Shown: positions 1 through 10,705 of the stretch, piece by piece | Position numbering within the stretch: position 1 is the first letter of the stretch | Layout of the letters: the number at the start of each line of letters is the position of its first letter | Source: Hamiltosporidium magnivora | Taxonomy: Eukaryota; Microsporidia; Dubosqiidae | NCBI GenBank assembly: GCA_004325065.1 | Contig: PITI01000010.1 | Location: 1 to 40,618, forward strand | Direction: 5' to 3' | DNA length: 40,618 nucleotides | Made by a program: the position numbers and the translations under genes | Notes under the pieces: model-generated | Seen by the model: only the letters and a program-made list of their open reading frames with translations | What the model was told of the DNA's origin: nothing | The model's database searches: none

Positions 1-316
1 TTATAAAGATCAAATTAACTTTCTTCATTTTAGTTTGATAATTAAAATGGTCATTATTATTCAATAGAAAAGTATTTATACATTTCATGGAAGATTTGAA
101 GCAACAAATTATGTACCGTTTTGTTTTCGAAGTTGAAATGTAAATGTTTAATTTTTAATTTGACAATTATATCATAAAATCCTTTTAATCTTTCCTTTAT
201 TTTGATAAAAATATTTTAACCGAATTCAATTTTTTCTTAGATCAATTCGAAATTTATTTTTATCGTAAATTAATTTCTTGGTACAATTTATATTTAGTAA
301 ATATTTTTGCTGTTAG
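1..316. other. 5' flank of the first LRR-like gene
   Basis: A very A+T-rich non-coding flank. I see no gene, RNA or repeat in it. The last 40 bases before the ATG at 317 resemble the flank of the paralogous gene at 37213 only through a short A/T-rich tract (ATAATTTATAT versus ACAATTTATAT). The CCC motif often seen just before microsporidian start codons is absent here. Confidence 0.4.
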
Positions 317-2638
317 ATGTGTGGAAATATTTTTAAACCGATGCTCCGTCTTTTACATTTAAATTTTAGGTTATTTTTGTGTTTATTGGCACCTAAGATA
401 ATATTAACTCAAAATACTATCGCAATACATTTTTATGAAGATGAAGGAGATAATTTGGTATGGAAAGGCATAGATAGTTGTATTTATACTGAAAAATTTA
501 GGAATTTTTCACTAGAAAAATGTAATTCTACAAATATAAGTTCAAATATCAAAATATTGAGAACTTTTATAATTGATTTAGATTGTTTTATTTTGAAGTT
601 TTTGAACGATGAAGAAATTCGACAGGGACGACAAAATAATATATTTGTTGATAATAGGCTAATAGATTCTGAAGATTTTGCATATTTCAATAAAACAGTA
701 AATAGTATTCCATTTTTTAGTGACAATATAGACGAGAGTAAGTATTACATGATGTTTAAAATTATGAATGTGTTTAGATTCATATATAACAAACATTTGG
801 TTGATTTTATTCGAAATATATTGGTTTCTATGATATTGAATACCAATGCAATTCGGAAGAATAAACATTTATTTAAAAAAACAGTCGCAATTTCATGCCC
901 TGACTACTTTCCAAAAATAGTTATCGTTGAATTATTTAAATTGTATAAAATTGGAGTAAAAACACTTGAGAAGATTAAAGATATTTCGTGTGCAGTAAAA
1001 ATCACAAAAGAGTTTACATATGATTTTTTGAATCTCAACGAAGAATATCTATTTCTTGATGCTGATGTTATACAAGAAGTTATTAAAACAAATATAAAAG
1101 CCAATTGTTTCTTTCAGATGTTAGATATTATGTTCAATATTCAAATATTTAAACGTTTGTTCATGTATAATATATCCTATACAGAAAAATTCAAATATTT
1201 TTTTAATTTATCATTATTCCAAAATCTTGATGAAATATTTTTATTGGAATGCACAAATACCGATAGTTTGATTCGAACATTGTGTAAAACATGTGATTCG
1301 ATTAGTGTTAAAACTTTATCAATTGTTTATTGTAAATTTACTGTGAATGATGAAATTTCATGGTTAAAAAAATTTAATTTTCAAAATATAAATTTTGTAT
1401 TCGAAATTGATTTATCAGACTCGTATTTTAGCATTTCAAAATTAGAAGCGTCTATTAGTGACGTTTTCTTGGAATTAATAGATGAAGTTTATAATAAAGA
1501 AAACAAATTAAATTTCTTTGTGCATAATAGTAAGATTTCCTGCTTTGATCAAGAAAATTCATATATTCTTCATTTTTATCAACCAAAGAGTAAACTAAAA
1601 TATTTTAAGATCCCTGAAGCCACATTTAAAATATTTCTTTATATGGAATTACTCAATTCGTTTATAACCTTTACTTTTAATATGATGAATTTTGATAAAT
1701 TAAAGAACATCATGATTGAGTTTAAAAATACAGATCTTGAAGATTTTAACCTGCGGGAAACAGAAATCTATAATAATATTGTTAGAATGCATATTGTTGA
1801 ATCCACAATAAATAATGTTTTTTTGTCAAAGATATTATTACTTAAGTCTCTGAGTAACATATTATTCTACGCATGCAAAATTGTTTTTACTAATGAAAAG
1901 GTGGCTTTTAAAGAAAATACAAATATTGTCAATGTTCATTTTGCTTGTTCGTTCTTTGAGGATCATAATTCTGGAATCGAGTTTTTAAATAAAATGTCTG
2001 CTATGAAAATATTAAAGGTTGTTTCTTACAACGGACATACAAATCCTTTTGCAATAGAGCCTAGTAATGAAATATTAAGACTAGATAATTTGGCTTCTTT
2101 AGATTATTCGGTATCTTATGTTTTAAATGAACAATTACCGAGTTTTTCATTTATACCGAGGCTTTCATATCTAAATTTCGGTTTTGATTATCCGGAAAAT
2201 TCTCTTTATAAAATATTTGGGAATAAAAATTTAAATTTTCTAAAAACCCTGAGATTTGACACCGTTATTATTGGAAAAAAAGATAAACAGATGCTTGTGG
2301 AATATACGAATCTTTTACATTTGCGGTTTTCAGAAGGTTCTAAAATTTCCGGTATCTTATTCTCCGAACTTTTTGATTTGACTCGTACATATTTATTTAC
2401 AGAATTAATACTTCCGAAAATAGAAATTACATATTGTGAATTACAATTTTTTTCTAGTCTTAAATCTCTAATGAAATTATATATTCATGAGTTTACACTT
2501 GAAAAAGACATTTTATATTTCTTTAAAACATTCAATTTGGTTAAAAAAATTGAGATTGGAAATACCAAAATTTTTAAGAATGAAACTCGTGAGGAAATCG
2601 GCGGTAGGCTTAAAAACAGAGCTGATATCATACAATAA
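317..2638 (+). CDS. Secreted leucine-rich, LRR-like family-A protein (copy 1)
   Basis: A 773-aa protein of unknown function. It begins with a basic stretch and a hydrophobic segment (about residues 10-30) that looks like a signal peptide. The mature part would start near residue 31 with QNTIAIHFYE, which matches QKTVAIHFYE in the paralogue at 37213. The two proteins align over their whole length: for example TFIIDLD near residue 95, NVFLSKILL in the second half, and a C-terminal third of short leucine-spaced strands (LKTLRFDTVIIGKKD, LLHLRFS, LKSLMKLYIHEF). This periodicity suggests a degenerate leucine-rich-repeat solenoid; I do not see a canonical LxxLxLxxN repeat. No transmembrane segment follows the signal. 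In microsporidia, expanded secreted LRR families are suspected of acting at the host interface, but nothing here proves that role. AATAAA follows the stop by 30 nt. Confidence 0.85.
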   Translation: MCGNIFKPMLRLLHLNFRLFLCLLAPKIILTQNTIAIHFYEDEGDNLVWKGIDSCIYTEKFRNFSLEKCNSTNISSNIKILRTFIIDLDCFILKFLNDEEIRQGRQNNIFVDNRLIDSEDFAYFNKTVNSIPFFSDNIDESKYYMMFKIMNVFRFIYNKHLVDFIRNILVSMILNTNAIRKNKHLFKKTVAISCPDYFPKIVIVELFKLYKIGVKTLEKIKDISCAVKITKEFTYDFLNLNEEYLFLDADVIQEVIKTNIKANCFFQMLDIMFNIQIFKRLFMYNISYTEKFKYFFNLSLFQNLDEIFLLECTNTDSLIRTLCKTCDSISVKTLSIVYCKFTVNDEISWLKKFNFQNINFVFEIDLSDSYFSISKLEASISDVFLELIDEVYNKENKLNFFVHNSKISCFDQENSYILHFYQPKSKLKYFKIPEATFKIFLYMELLNSFITFTFNMMNFDKLKNIMIEFKNTDLEDFNLRETEIYNNIVRMHIVESTINNVFLSKILLLKSLSNILFYACKIVFTNEKVAFKENTNIVNVHFACSFFEDHNSGIEFLNKMSAMKILKVVSYNGHTNPFAIEPSNEILRLDNLASLDYSVSYVLNEQLPSFSFIPRLSYLNFGFDYPENSLYKIFGNKNLNFLKTLRFDTVIIGKKDKQMLVEYTNLLHLRFSEGSKISGILFSELFDLTRTYLFTELILPKIEITYCELQFFSSLKSLMKLYIHEFTLEKDILYFFKTFNLVKKIEIGNTKIFKNETREEIGGRLKNRADIIQ

Positions 2639-2667
2639 CACTGTTTTATTATTTTTTTACTCGATAT

Positions 2668-2673
2668 AATAAA
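2668..2673 (+). terminator. Probable polyadenylation signal AATAAA
   Basis: AATAAA starts 30 nt after the stop of the LRR-like gene ending at 2638. The two family-B genes have the same hexamer at similar distances (24 and 31 nt). In DNA this A+T-rich a single hit means little; the repeated spacing is the support. Confidence 0.4.
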
Positions 2674-3194
2674 GAGATAGACAAATCTATAAATATTTGC
2701 CCATGGAAGTATTTTTATGTTTTTTTAGCCATATTTTCACATTCTATTTGATTTTAAAGTTTAGATGAAATTTTTTGGGTTAGTGTATACAAAAAAAATA
2801 TTTATTCCTCATATCAAACAGCCTCTTCATCCTGGGCGCGCATATATGGACAGATTAAAGAAAATTGGTGTATCTTTATACACACTGGGATATTTCTATA
2901 TATCCGTTTCAAATAAGATAATTATTTTATCAGGCTTACAGTTTTTTATCATCAAAGTAAATGTATTTGTGCGTATTTCTCAACATATCGAATCAATATA
3001 TGTCTCTATCAAAACAGAAATTGCAAAAATTAATATGATGGTTTTTAATAGTAGATTGTTATAAAAATATAAAACCATCACATTTATATCTTTGAATTGA
3101 CTATATTCATAACCTTACTGGTTTTTAATACATTTTAATATCTTTAATTTTCGATTTAAATTCTTCTAGCGGTTTTCTTAGGGGTATTCTGACT

Positions 3195-3335
3195 TCGAGA
3201 GCCAATGTTTTAGTAGTGAGGATATCGGAATTTACTTTCATCGGTCTGGGTTCGAATCCTAGTTGGTGTACTCATTATCTTTTGCTCGAAAAGATTGCGT
3301 GAGGCTGATAACCTAACTTGTCAAAAGAAAAATAT
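3195..3335 (+). mobile_element. tRNA-like, SINE-like relic
   Basis: Positions 3199-3270 are 72 nt and fold partly like a tRNA. A T-arm CTGGG-TTCGAAT-CCTAG lies at 3246-3262 and contains the B-box GGTTCGAATCC. A weak D-arm (GTTT/GGAT, 3207-3223) follows a 7-nt acceptor strand that pairs at 6 of 7 positions with 3263-3269. The anticodon arm does not form, so this is not a functional tRNA. Just downstream is GAGGCTGATAACC (3301-3313), which from memory resembles leader or SINE sequence of animal non-LTR elements. A decayed pol III-promoted SINE head or a tRNA pseudogene both fit. The island is visibly richer in G+C than its surroundings. Confidence 0.35.
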
Positions 3336-6300
3336 CTTTGAAACGTCTATAAGTGCAAAGCTATGATTCATTGCTGGATTTTGTTCCATCCTTAGAGAAT
3401 GTGCGAGCTATTAAATAGAAAATTCTGACTTCGAACCTAAGTATACAATTTAATTTGTTGCTTTAAAATCAAATGTTGGTCTAGGTATGTAAAATTTCGA
3501 TCATGTGGTTCGGAAATCTAATCTTATTCCAGGATACTCACATTTAAATCGCAAAAACAAAATAACTCTATATTATTTTAAATATCTTGAGATAATTTCT
3601 ATTCAAGAATAAAATACGGTTTTAACTAATCCTTTGATTATTATTATAGTAGCATTCGGATTATTTCCAACATCCCTAATTATACTATAAATTTTCTAAA
3701 AGGTTAACATTTACTCTTTTATTCGCAATATAGAAATTTTTTTGGCTCCAGATATGAAAGAACCTCTTTTAAATTGGATTTTATATAAATTTAATTAAAA
3801 CCACCAAGAGCTCATTTTTTAAACTAGTTATTTTATAGCAAATAATATATTTTCCACTTAAAATTTATAATTTGAACTTTTATATTTCTCATTTAACGGC
3901 AAAATTGCGTTTGTGAAGACCTAAATAAATTTCATTAATTTTTCTAGAGGCTGGTAACTGTAGATAATCTGTTTTTATCTTTCCGAGTAAATCAGGCGTA
4001 CGAAAGGCGATTAGTGTTCGACACAAAAGATAACCTATTTATGCTTGACTTGGATATAAAGAGGCGCTTAATAGCTCTTCTTTCCCAAAAGATGTATCAT
4101 ATATGCCAAACTTATAAGAATTGGTATTTTAGCTTTAAAAAATATTCTAAAAGAAATCGAAAACCATGTATTATAGTTTATTATGATTTTCAGATTTATT
4201 TTCTGAAAAAATATGGATTTGGCTTTTGAAAAATTTTCTTTACACTTTAGTGTCTTTTATTTACTTGAGCGAACAACATTTTATTTCAGTCCGTCTAAAA
4301 TAAAAGGTTATTGATATTTCAAGAACTTTTGTTCAAGCAAGAATCTTTTTCAAAGGATTAATTTTTTTAGCTGATTTTATCAAGGTAATTTATTATGAAA
4401 ATAGTTAATCGTGCATATTTATCACTTCTGTAATCAGGAAATCTGTCGATTTCTGTAAGGAATATGAGATTTTGTTAAAATTAGAAGCATTGTGAATAAT
4501 TAGGTTTGGACAAACGTAACTATTGTATATTTCGTAAAATTTTTATATATTCTAGTCTATTACAAACCATAATTAAAGAAATATTTTTTCGTGCTTTGAT
4601 CCTTCTTAAATTTAAATATTCATTTATTTTTGATTTTCATTTCCCAAATGATATACTTTTTTTCTGAATTTTAAATTTTTGGATTATTTAAATTTAAGTA
4701 ATGAAGAATTATTCCAGGTTTAATGTATAATAAATGGCTAAAAAAAAAATTTATACTTTATTACCTCGATATATAATTTCTATTTATTTTAAATATTTTT
4801 ATCGCGTAGAAAAATTTCTAATGCTTATTATTCAACACATAGTTCTTTTACAGCCTCCAGTTAAGTCTAAAAGGCAAACCAAATCTTTTCACACCGATTT
4901 TATAATTTTTGAACAAAACATAACCATAGAATTATATAGATTCCTAAAAGAAAATAGATATTATAATAACACATTTCGTTTCTTACTAGAGGCATTTATC
5001 TAAATCTGCTGCAAAACTACCATACAATATTTTCCGATGAAATCAATAACCTTAAAAATATCAAAACGAAGTAAATAAAAAGTAGTAGAAATGAAATATA
5101 CAATTTACAACGGTTTTAAATATCTACAATTTTCTATATGGTAATCAAACTAATATTTTTAATTACCTAATTATTACAAAAACCATATCGTTATATAGAA
5201 ATATATATAAAGTAAATCTATTATATAAGTTATTTTTTAATTTCTACGATTTTATATTATAAACCAACGAATTAAAGTTTCTTCTAAATAAACAGAACGC
5301 TCGTATTGATAATTTTCAAATAGAAATCAAATATTTTCTCATAAATGTCTCATATATACGATTTTTTTTCATGTTTCTTTTTTTCTTCGAGAAATCCTAA
5401 TATTTCTAAAACTTACATTTTTGAACACCTTCTTTTTAAAAATTTACAAATAAATTATTCTGGTTTTTTTTAAATTAAACTCACGCATGATTTCCTTAAA
5501 ACTATTAAGTCTCTTAAATTTCTTAATTAAAAAAGCAAGGGCTTTTTAATTATAAGTTTTTAGTTTTACTGTTAAAGTTAAGTTAACTTTTTATTTTGAA
5601 TTTTTATTTGTAATAAATATTCCTGATGTATATTCTATAATAAATTGTTAATAGCCATTCCTTAATTATAAGAATAAATATACGATATTTATATCTAATT
5701 CATAAATGTAGATCTCTTATACCTATGAATTTACATTTCAAATATGATTTTCAGATTTCAATTTTATAAATTCCGTTCGCAATTATAACGTATGCTTTTC
5801 AGATACATATCACGAATTTAGATAGAAATATCAATTTGATGAGATAAATGCTTCGATTTACACTAATATTCATACTTACTTTCCCTTTTCATATAATCTT
5901 GTTTTTTAAAATTATATTATGTTCAAAGTTTTGTGTTCACTAAGAAAAAATCGTTAAAAAAGGTCTTTTATATCGCACGAAACTGTACCCAATTCATCAG
6001 TCATTCGAGAAATATATCGCCTTAAGATAAAGCATTACAACGTAATTGTGTAATACACAGGATTTATGGAATCAATAAAAAAACTTTATATCAATTAATC
6101 TTTAATAATATACTTCAGTAGAAAGTTCTGCATGAAATTAAATATTTTAAAAACAAAAAAAGTTTAAGAAAGAAGTTTTTTTATATAAAATGAAAGTAAA
6201 TTGTTTTTTTATATATTTAGAGTAAATTTTAATTAGGATAGGGTTATTGTTCAGAAGTTATTATCAGTTGATCATTTTACATATTTCAATCTTAAAATAA

Positions 6301-6504
6301 AGTTTTTACCTTTCTTTAAAATTTTAAAAATTATTTTTGTTTGTTTTAGTGGTATTGAAATTTTATTTTTTTATTAAACTTTATTTACAAAAATTAAATA
6401 TTAAATTAAAAATTTATCTTTGAAAATTTAATATTTATTCACATTCTGAAGAACCAAGATTTATAGAATTTAGAAGGTCTCAAAAAACCCTTAAAAAATA
6501 TAAA
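3336..6504. other. Long A+T-rich intergenic region
   Basis: No convincing gene. The only ATG-initiated frames of any size here, or just before it at 2765-3064 (99 aa), are that one and 4734-5003 (89 aa). They have biased, low-information composition and no recognisable motif, so I do not call them. The cullin gene ends at 6505 on the minus strand; its 3' untranslated region must lie just below that point. No tRNA, rRNA or tandem array is visible. Confidence 0.5.
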
Positions 6505-8670
6505 TTACGGAATATAAATAATAAATCCATCACTGATTTTTACATATTCTTTATCAGTTAACTCTTTTATGGCAGCGTCTAATAATATAGCATCTTCTGT
6601 TTGATTACTAATAAAATATTTTAGAAGTTCTTCATGTAGAATTTTCTTTTCAATTTTTAATTTTTTAACTATTTTTGCCTGTAGAATCATGACTTTAGAA
6701 GATTTAAAATTTTCTATGATTTTGTCAGAAGTTTTGTTGAAAGAAGTATAATTTTCTTCAAATAAATTTAAATTTGATTCGTTAGAATCAAAATCGTAAT
6801 TTATCAAATAATTACCAGAATCATACTTAATTAAATTTGTATTTAAAAGTTTTTCCAAATTATTTTTTAAATTTTGATCGTTTGAGAGCATTTTAAGTTC
6901 TGTAAAATTTAGATTTCCATTGTTTTCAATAAAAAGTAAAATTGATGCCAAATCAGTTGATAGTTTTATATTGAAATTTTTAAATTCAATTTCTATGACT
7001 GAAAGTGTAAAATTAAATTCCAAAACACATCTGGGATTTTTTAATAAATGCGATTGAATATTTTCATTCAATATTTTTTGTAAAGGTTCTGCCAAAATAG
7101 TTTGTTCAGGTAAAATATTCCAAAATCCTTTAGTTAAAATTTTTATGTTCAGCAAAAAACATGAATTTTCAAGATTTTCATTGTTCTCCAATACAAGATT
7201 TGGCATCATAAAAGATTTTATCTTTTTATTTTTTTGGTTGCACTCGTTCTTTTCATCAACAAATTTTATATTCGAATCTGCTTCTGCATTTCTATAATAA
7301 CTAATTTGATTACAAGACTCTCCTATTTTTACTGCTATCGTGTTACTATAATTGGTTTCAATATCTTTAATTGATTTTGTCAATCTACCAATATAATCAG
7401 AACCGATTCTTGTTTTAAGCAAATCTATAAAAATATTTTCTGCTTTTAATTCACTTTTATTAAAAAGAAGTCTTTTTTGAATTCCATCTATAATTTTATA
7501 CTTTGATATTTCTTTTTCATCGAGTATTTTAAGAAAAAGTAAAAGTGCATCCAATTTTTTATAATCTTTTTTTTCTAAATTCATTATTAAATTTATTTCT
7601 TCAACTATTTCATCTATAAAATCTTTAGAAAATTTTCCATCAGAAATTAAAGCTTTTTTTGTTTGATTTTTTACTTTCAGAATCACAGTAAATATTTCAA
7701 TCAATTTTGTTTTTAATTTAGAATCAGCTTCAAAACTTTTATCGATATGTGAGTTATTAATAATAAAACAGTTTAGAAAATCTTCTAAAGTTTCACAAAT
7801 TTTTGCTGAAATTTCAATTTTCTCAGAATATTTTATAAAAAATAATTTTAAATTTTTATCTCCCATAAATTTTATAACATGATAAAGACTTGGCGTACTT
7901 TTATTAATATCCATCGTTTCAATAACAAAATTTATCAATTCTGGTCCTCTTTCTTCAAATTTACTAATTAATTTAGAAATTAATTCATAAAATACTTCTA
8001 ATTCAAATATTTTGTTAATAATTAGCATTTCTTTTACAATTATTTTGGAAATATTAGAAATATTATCATTAAAAACTATTTTCTTAAATAAATTATTTAA
8101 ATAATTTATTTTAAAAATATTAAACTTAGAATCCTCATCACTGAAAGCTAAAAGCTTTCTATAATAATCAATCGATAATTTAAGTTTTGTATTTTTTACT
8201 TTTTTATAAGTTCTTACAATATCAAATTCAAAATAAATCATTTCTAATAAAGTTTTTTCTATCGATTCTAAATAATTTCTATAAAAAAAAGAATATCCAA
8301 GTGTTTCTATATCTTGAATGTATCCATCTCGTCTATCCAAACTAATTTTAATAAAATATCTAGAAAGATAAGAATATAAAGATTTAAGTACATTTATAGA
8401 CATTTCATATTGTTTCATCACATCAATAAATCTTTCTAATGAAATTAATTGTTCTATTCGTGATGTATGTTCATTAATAATTTCTTGTAACAAATCATAA
8501 ATTGGTTTTCCTTGTATTTCATAATCATCTGTAATTGCTGTACAATGTTTATATATATTGTTATAAACATAAACATAATCATTAGAATCTATATAATCAG
8601 GCCTTTTCAAAATTGAAAGTGTTATACGTTTCATATTTTCTGCTATTTGGTTTTCTAATCTGTTTACCAT
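6505..8670 (-). CDS. Cullin, scaffold of a cullin-RING ubiquitin ligase
   Basis: A 721-aa divergent cullin. The N-terminal half is helical, with the cullin-repeat pattern (YSYLSRYFIKI near residues 95-105). The cullin-homology domain follows: KRLLFNKSELKAENIFIDLL (about 425-445), then GFWNILPEQ (about 535), where family members have TGFWP. Next comes a winged-helix region with LASILLFIENNGNLNFTELK (about 590). The C-terminus carries the neddylation signature QAKIVKKLK, matching QAAIVRIMK of other cullins and placing the acceptor lysine at Lys672, and ends in the usual winged helix (KEYVKISDG). Cullins bridge a substrate adaptor at the N-terminus to Rbx1 and an E2 at the C-terminus, in cytosol and nucleus. 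Which class (CUL1, CUL3 or CUL4) cannot be decided by eye. It is somewhat shorter than typical cullins (about 750-800 aa). The gene stands alone. A CCC triplet lies about 20 nt before the ATG. Confidence 0.9.
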   Translation of the reverse strand: MVNRLENQIAENMKRITLSILKRPDYIDSNDYVYVYNNIYKHCTAITDDYEIQGKPIYDLLQEIINEHTSRIEQLISLERFIDVMKQYEMSINVLKSLYSYLSRYFIKISLDRRDGYIQDIETLGYSFFYRNYLESIEKTLLEMIYFEFDIVRTYKKVKNTKLKLSIDYYRKLLAFSDEDSKFNIFKINYLNNLFKKIVFNDNISNISKIIVKEMLIINKIFELEVFYELISKLISKFEERGPELINFVIETMDINKSTPSLYHVIKFMGDKNLKLFFIKYSEKIEISAKICETLEDFLNCFIINNSHIDKSFEADSKLKTKLIEIFTVILKVKNQTKKALISDGKFSKDFIDEIVEEINLIMNLEKKDYKKLDALLLFLKILDEKEISKYKIIDGIQKRLLFNKSELKAENIFIDLLKTRIGSDYIGRLTKSIKDIETNYSNTIAVKIGESCNQISYYRNAEADSNIKFVDEKNECNQKNKKIKSFMMPNLVLENNENLENSCFLLNIKILTKGFWNILPEQTILAEPLQKILNENIQSHLLKNPRCVLEFNFTLSVIEIEFKNFNIKLSTDLASILLFIENNGNLNFTELKMLSNDQNLKNNLEKLLNTNLIKYDSGNYLINYDFDSNESNLNLFEENYTSFNKTSDKIIENFKSSKVMILQAKIVKKLKIEKKILHEELLKYFISNQTEDAILLDAAIKELTDKEYVKISDGFIIYIP

Positions 8671-8954
8671 TTATAATTAAGAATTACAAAGGGATATTAT
8701 TTATGGTAATTTTAAAATTTTACAGAATAAATTATTTTTAAAATATTTACTTTAAACTTGAATTATTTTTGTGGCCAAAATTGATATATCTTCTTAATTT
8801 TATGAATATAAAATATCGATGCTGGAGACTAAATAACCATATAAAAGCATCTACCGATAAAGATTTGTGAAATACAGGCGAAATTTATTTGTTGGGTTTT
8901 AGTGAAAAGAAAAGCTCATTAAATTTTTGTTTTTTTTTCATAAAAATTTTTATA

Positions 8955-9530
8955 TTGAGAAGATGGTTTGTAAAAATATAAAAAACTTTTCTAAAAACTT
9001 ATTTTGTATTTTTTTATGTAACTATATTGGAAAAAGTAGTTGAAATTGTAAGTAATTTTCTTGTTAAAGAATGGAAACCTAGCCTTGTACACTCGGATTA
9101 GAAGACTTAAAATCTGACTGATACAGAAGAACAGCCCATTTAAATTTAATTGTGATAGGTAGAAGATTGGACTTGTGGTATGACATTGCAACGATTTGGT
9201 AAGCCCATGCAAGTCTTGAAATATATTTTAACTGGCAGTTTATTAGAATCGGGCAGTGTAGAGTAAGTGTAAATTCTGATGCTTTTTAGAAAACTAAGGT
9301 AGGTTTAAATCTTTGATCACACACCGGGCAACGGACATTAAAGAACACCAGACAACTTTCCTGCCTATTAAAATACTTTAAACGTGTTTTAGATGAAAAG
9401 CTTTGAGATGTAAGTATGTTGTCTGATACCGATGGAGTTTGAGGGAATAGTTATAGTCGGTAAGCATAGACTCGTTTAATGTTATAAAAACAAAATAACA
9501 CACACCATGATTTTAAAAAGATGTGGTATT
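8955..9530 (+). repeat. Dispersed unidentified repeat, copy 1
   Basis: This segment matches 35865-36515 (+) and 14635-15285 (reverse orientation). Shared landmarks, in order, are ACTTTTCTAMAAA, GTTAGAAGACTTA (ATTAGAAGACTTA here), GGTATGACATTGCA, AAGTCT..GAAATATAT, AGTGTAGAG, GATCACAC and CAACGRACATTAA, ending in TTTTAAAAAGATGTG. It is less A+T-rich than its surroundings and carries no consistent reading frame across the copies. The 5' boundary is uncertain. Retroelement tail, SINE-like element and structured RNA all remain possible. It is the most eroded of the three copies. Confidence 0.65.
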
Positions 9531-10045
9531 AAGTAAATTAAAAGGAAAATTTATTTTTTAATAAGAATATAAAAATAAACCAATCAAATGAGTAGTAGAA
9601 AGCACGTGAGAGAGTGAAATTTTTTTTTAACTTTGATTATAATTCATTACAAAAAATTTATAGTTTCTTTAAACATTTTACTTATAATTTTTTTTCATAT
9701 TTCCTACATTGTTTGTTTTTTGGGGGTTCTTAGTCTTTATAAGTTAAAAATATATCAGTTATTTACAAAAATCATGATTTTTTGGTTTTCCTGTTCAGTA
9801 TTTAAAAATAATTTGTAAATAAAAAAATAATTGTTTTGGCGTGTATGAGTAGAGAATTTAAACTTTTCAAATAGTTATATCTTTATTCTACTATGTTATC
9901 TCTCTATAAATAAAACAAAATTTAAAAAAAATTAGATTTACATATTTAGAAAAAAAATGGAAAATAATTTTATTTTTGTGGTTTACAATTAGACAATACT
10001 TTCATTTCTTATTTATATCAGAGTTTGATAAATATTTGGATTTTT

Positions 10046-10705
10046 TTAATCTAATATGGTATGAAAATCATTTTCACCAACAATAAATTCCAAATCCGAT
10101 TTTACAAATTCTTCTAAATTTTTTACACTCACTAAATTAAAATTTTTAATTCTTGAAAGTGAAGATATTTCATGTAGGGAAGTATATTCAGTTAAAAAAT
10201 ACAAAAAATCTTTGTTAAAATTGACATCTTTCGTTCCTTTGACTTTTCTCAGAACAATACTTGATTCTAATGCTAGATAATGATATTTAACAATATATAA
10301 AACATATTGAAACATAGCAAGATATTTACTATCACTTTCTACATTCATAAGTGAACATATAGATGTTATAAACATACACAGACTCTTCCAACCTTTGATA
10401 GCTTCTAAACATGATTTTTCATTTTCAACTTCTACAAATCCTCTTATATATCTAAATAATGATTTTACATACAATTTTACAGCTTCATTATGGTCATTTT
10501 TAATAATTTTGTCTGCATCTTTTTTCAATTTATGAGCTTCTGTAATATTAATATCTATAATTGTAGATGATCTACTCTCTTTATTTTTTCTTATAAAAGA
10601 ACCATGCCCAAATTTTGATACCTCAATTAAATCAAATATTCGCATTTTTTTAAGTTTTCTTATTCTATCATCCATATGGTAGGGTCTTTTCAGTAGAATA
10701 TCCAT
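10046..10705 (-). CDS. 219-aa conserved-looking protein, possible AF4/AFF4 C-terminal-domain relative
   Basis: A 219-aa, lysine-rich, helical protein with no signal peptide or membrane segment. The N-terminal 45 residues are basic (LKRPYHMDDRIRKLKK, then KFGHGSFIRKNKES). A helical domain follows from about residue 55: AHKLKKDADKI, then NEAVKLYVKSLFRYI, then helices with YVLYIVKYHYLALESSI. The opening pattern EAxxLKxxADxxxxx...AVxxYxxSLxxxI resembles the C-terminal homology domain of AF4/FMR2 proteins, scaffolds of the super elongation complex. That is a recollection-level match; an MIT-like or other tetratricopeptide-type helical bundle is an alternative. It is the only gene in a 1.4-kb plus 6.4-kb otherwise empty interval. 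The ATG at 10705 is the most upstream one in frame that I see. Confidence 0.7.
   Translation of the reverse strand: MDILLKRPYHMDDRIRKLKKMRIFDLIEVSKFGHGSFIRKNKESRSSTIIDINITEAHKLKKDADKIIKNDHNEAVKLYVKSLFRYIRGFVEVENEKSCLEAIKGWKSLCMFITSICSLMNVESDSKYLAMFQYVLYIVKYHYLALESSIVLRKVKGTKDVNFNKDFLYFLTEYTSLHEISSLSRIKNFNLVSVKNLEEFVKSDLEFIVGENDFHTILD

Noticed and set aside
2765..3064. 99-codon ATG frame after the first LRR-like gene
   Set aside because: No recognisable motif or paralogue; composition resembles the intergenic DNA. Long A+T-rich intervals give such frames by chance, though a small species-specific gene cannot be excluded.
3199..3270. A functional tRNA gene
   Set aside because: T-arm and acceptor are plausible but no anticodon stem can be formed, so no anticodon can be assigned.
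4734..5003. 89-codon ATG frame starting MAKKK
   Set aside because: No family resemblance, biased low-complexity composition, and no supporting upstream signal or conserved copy.
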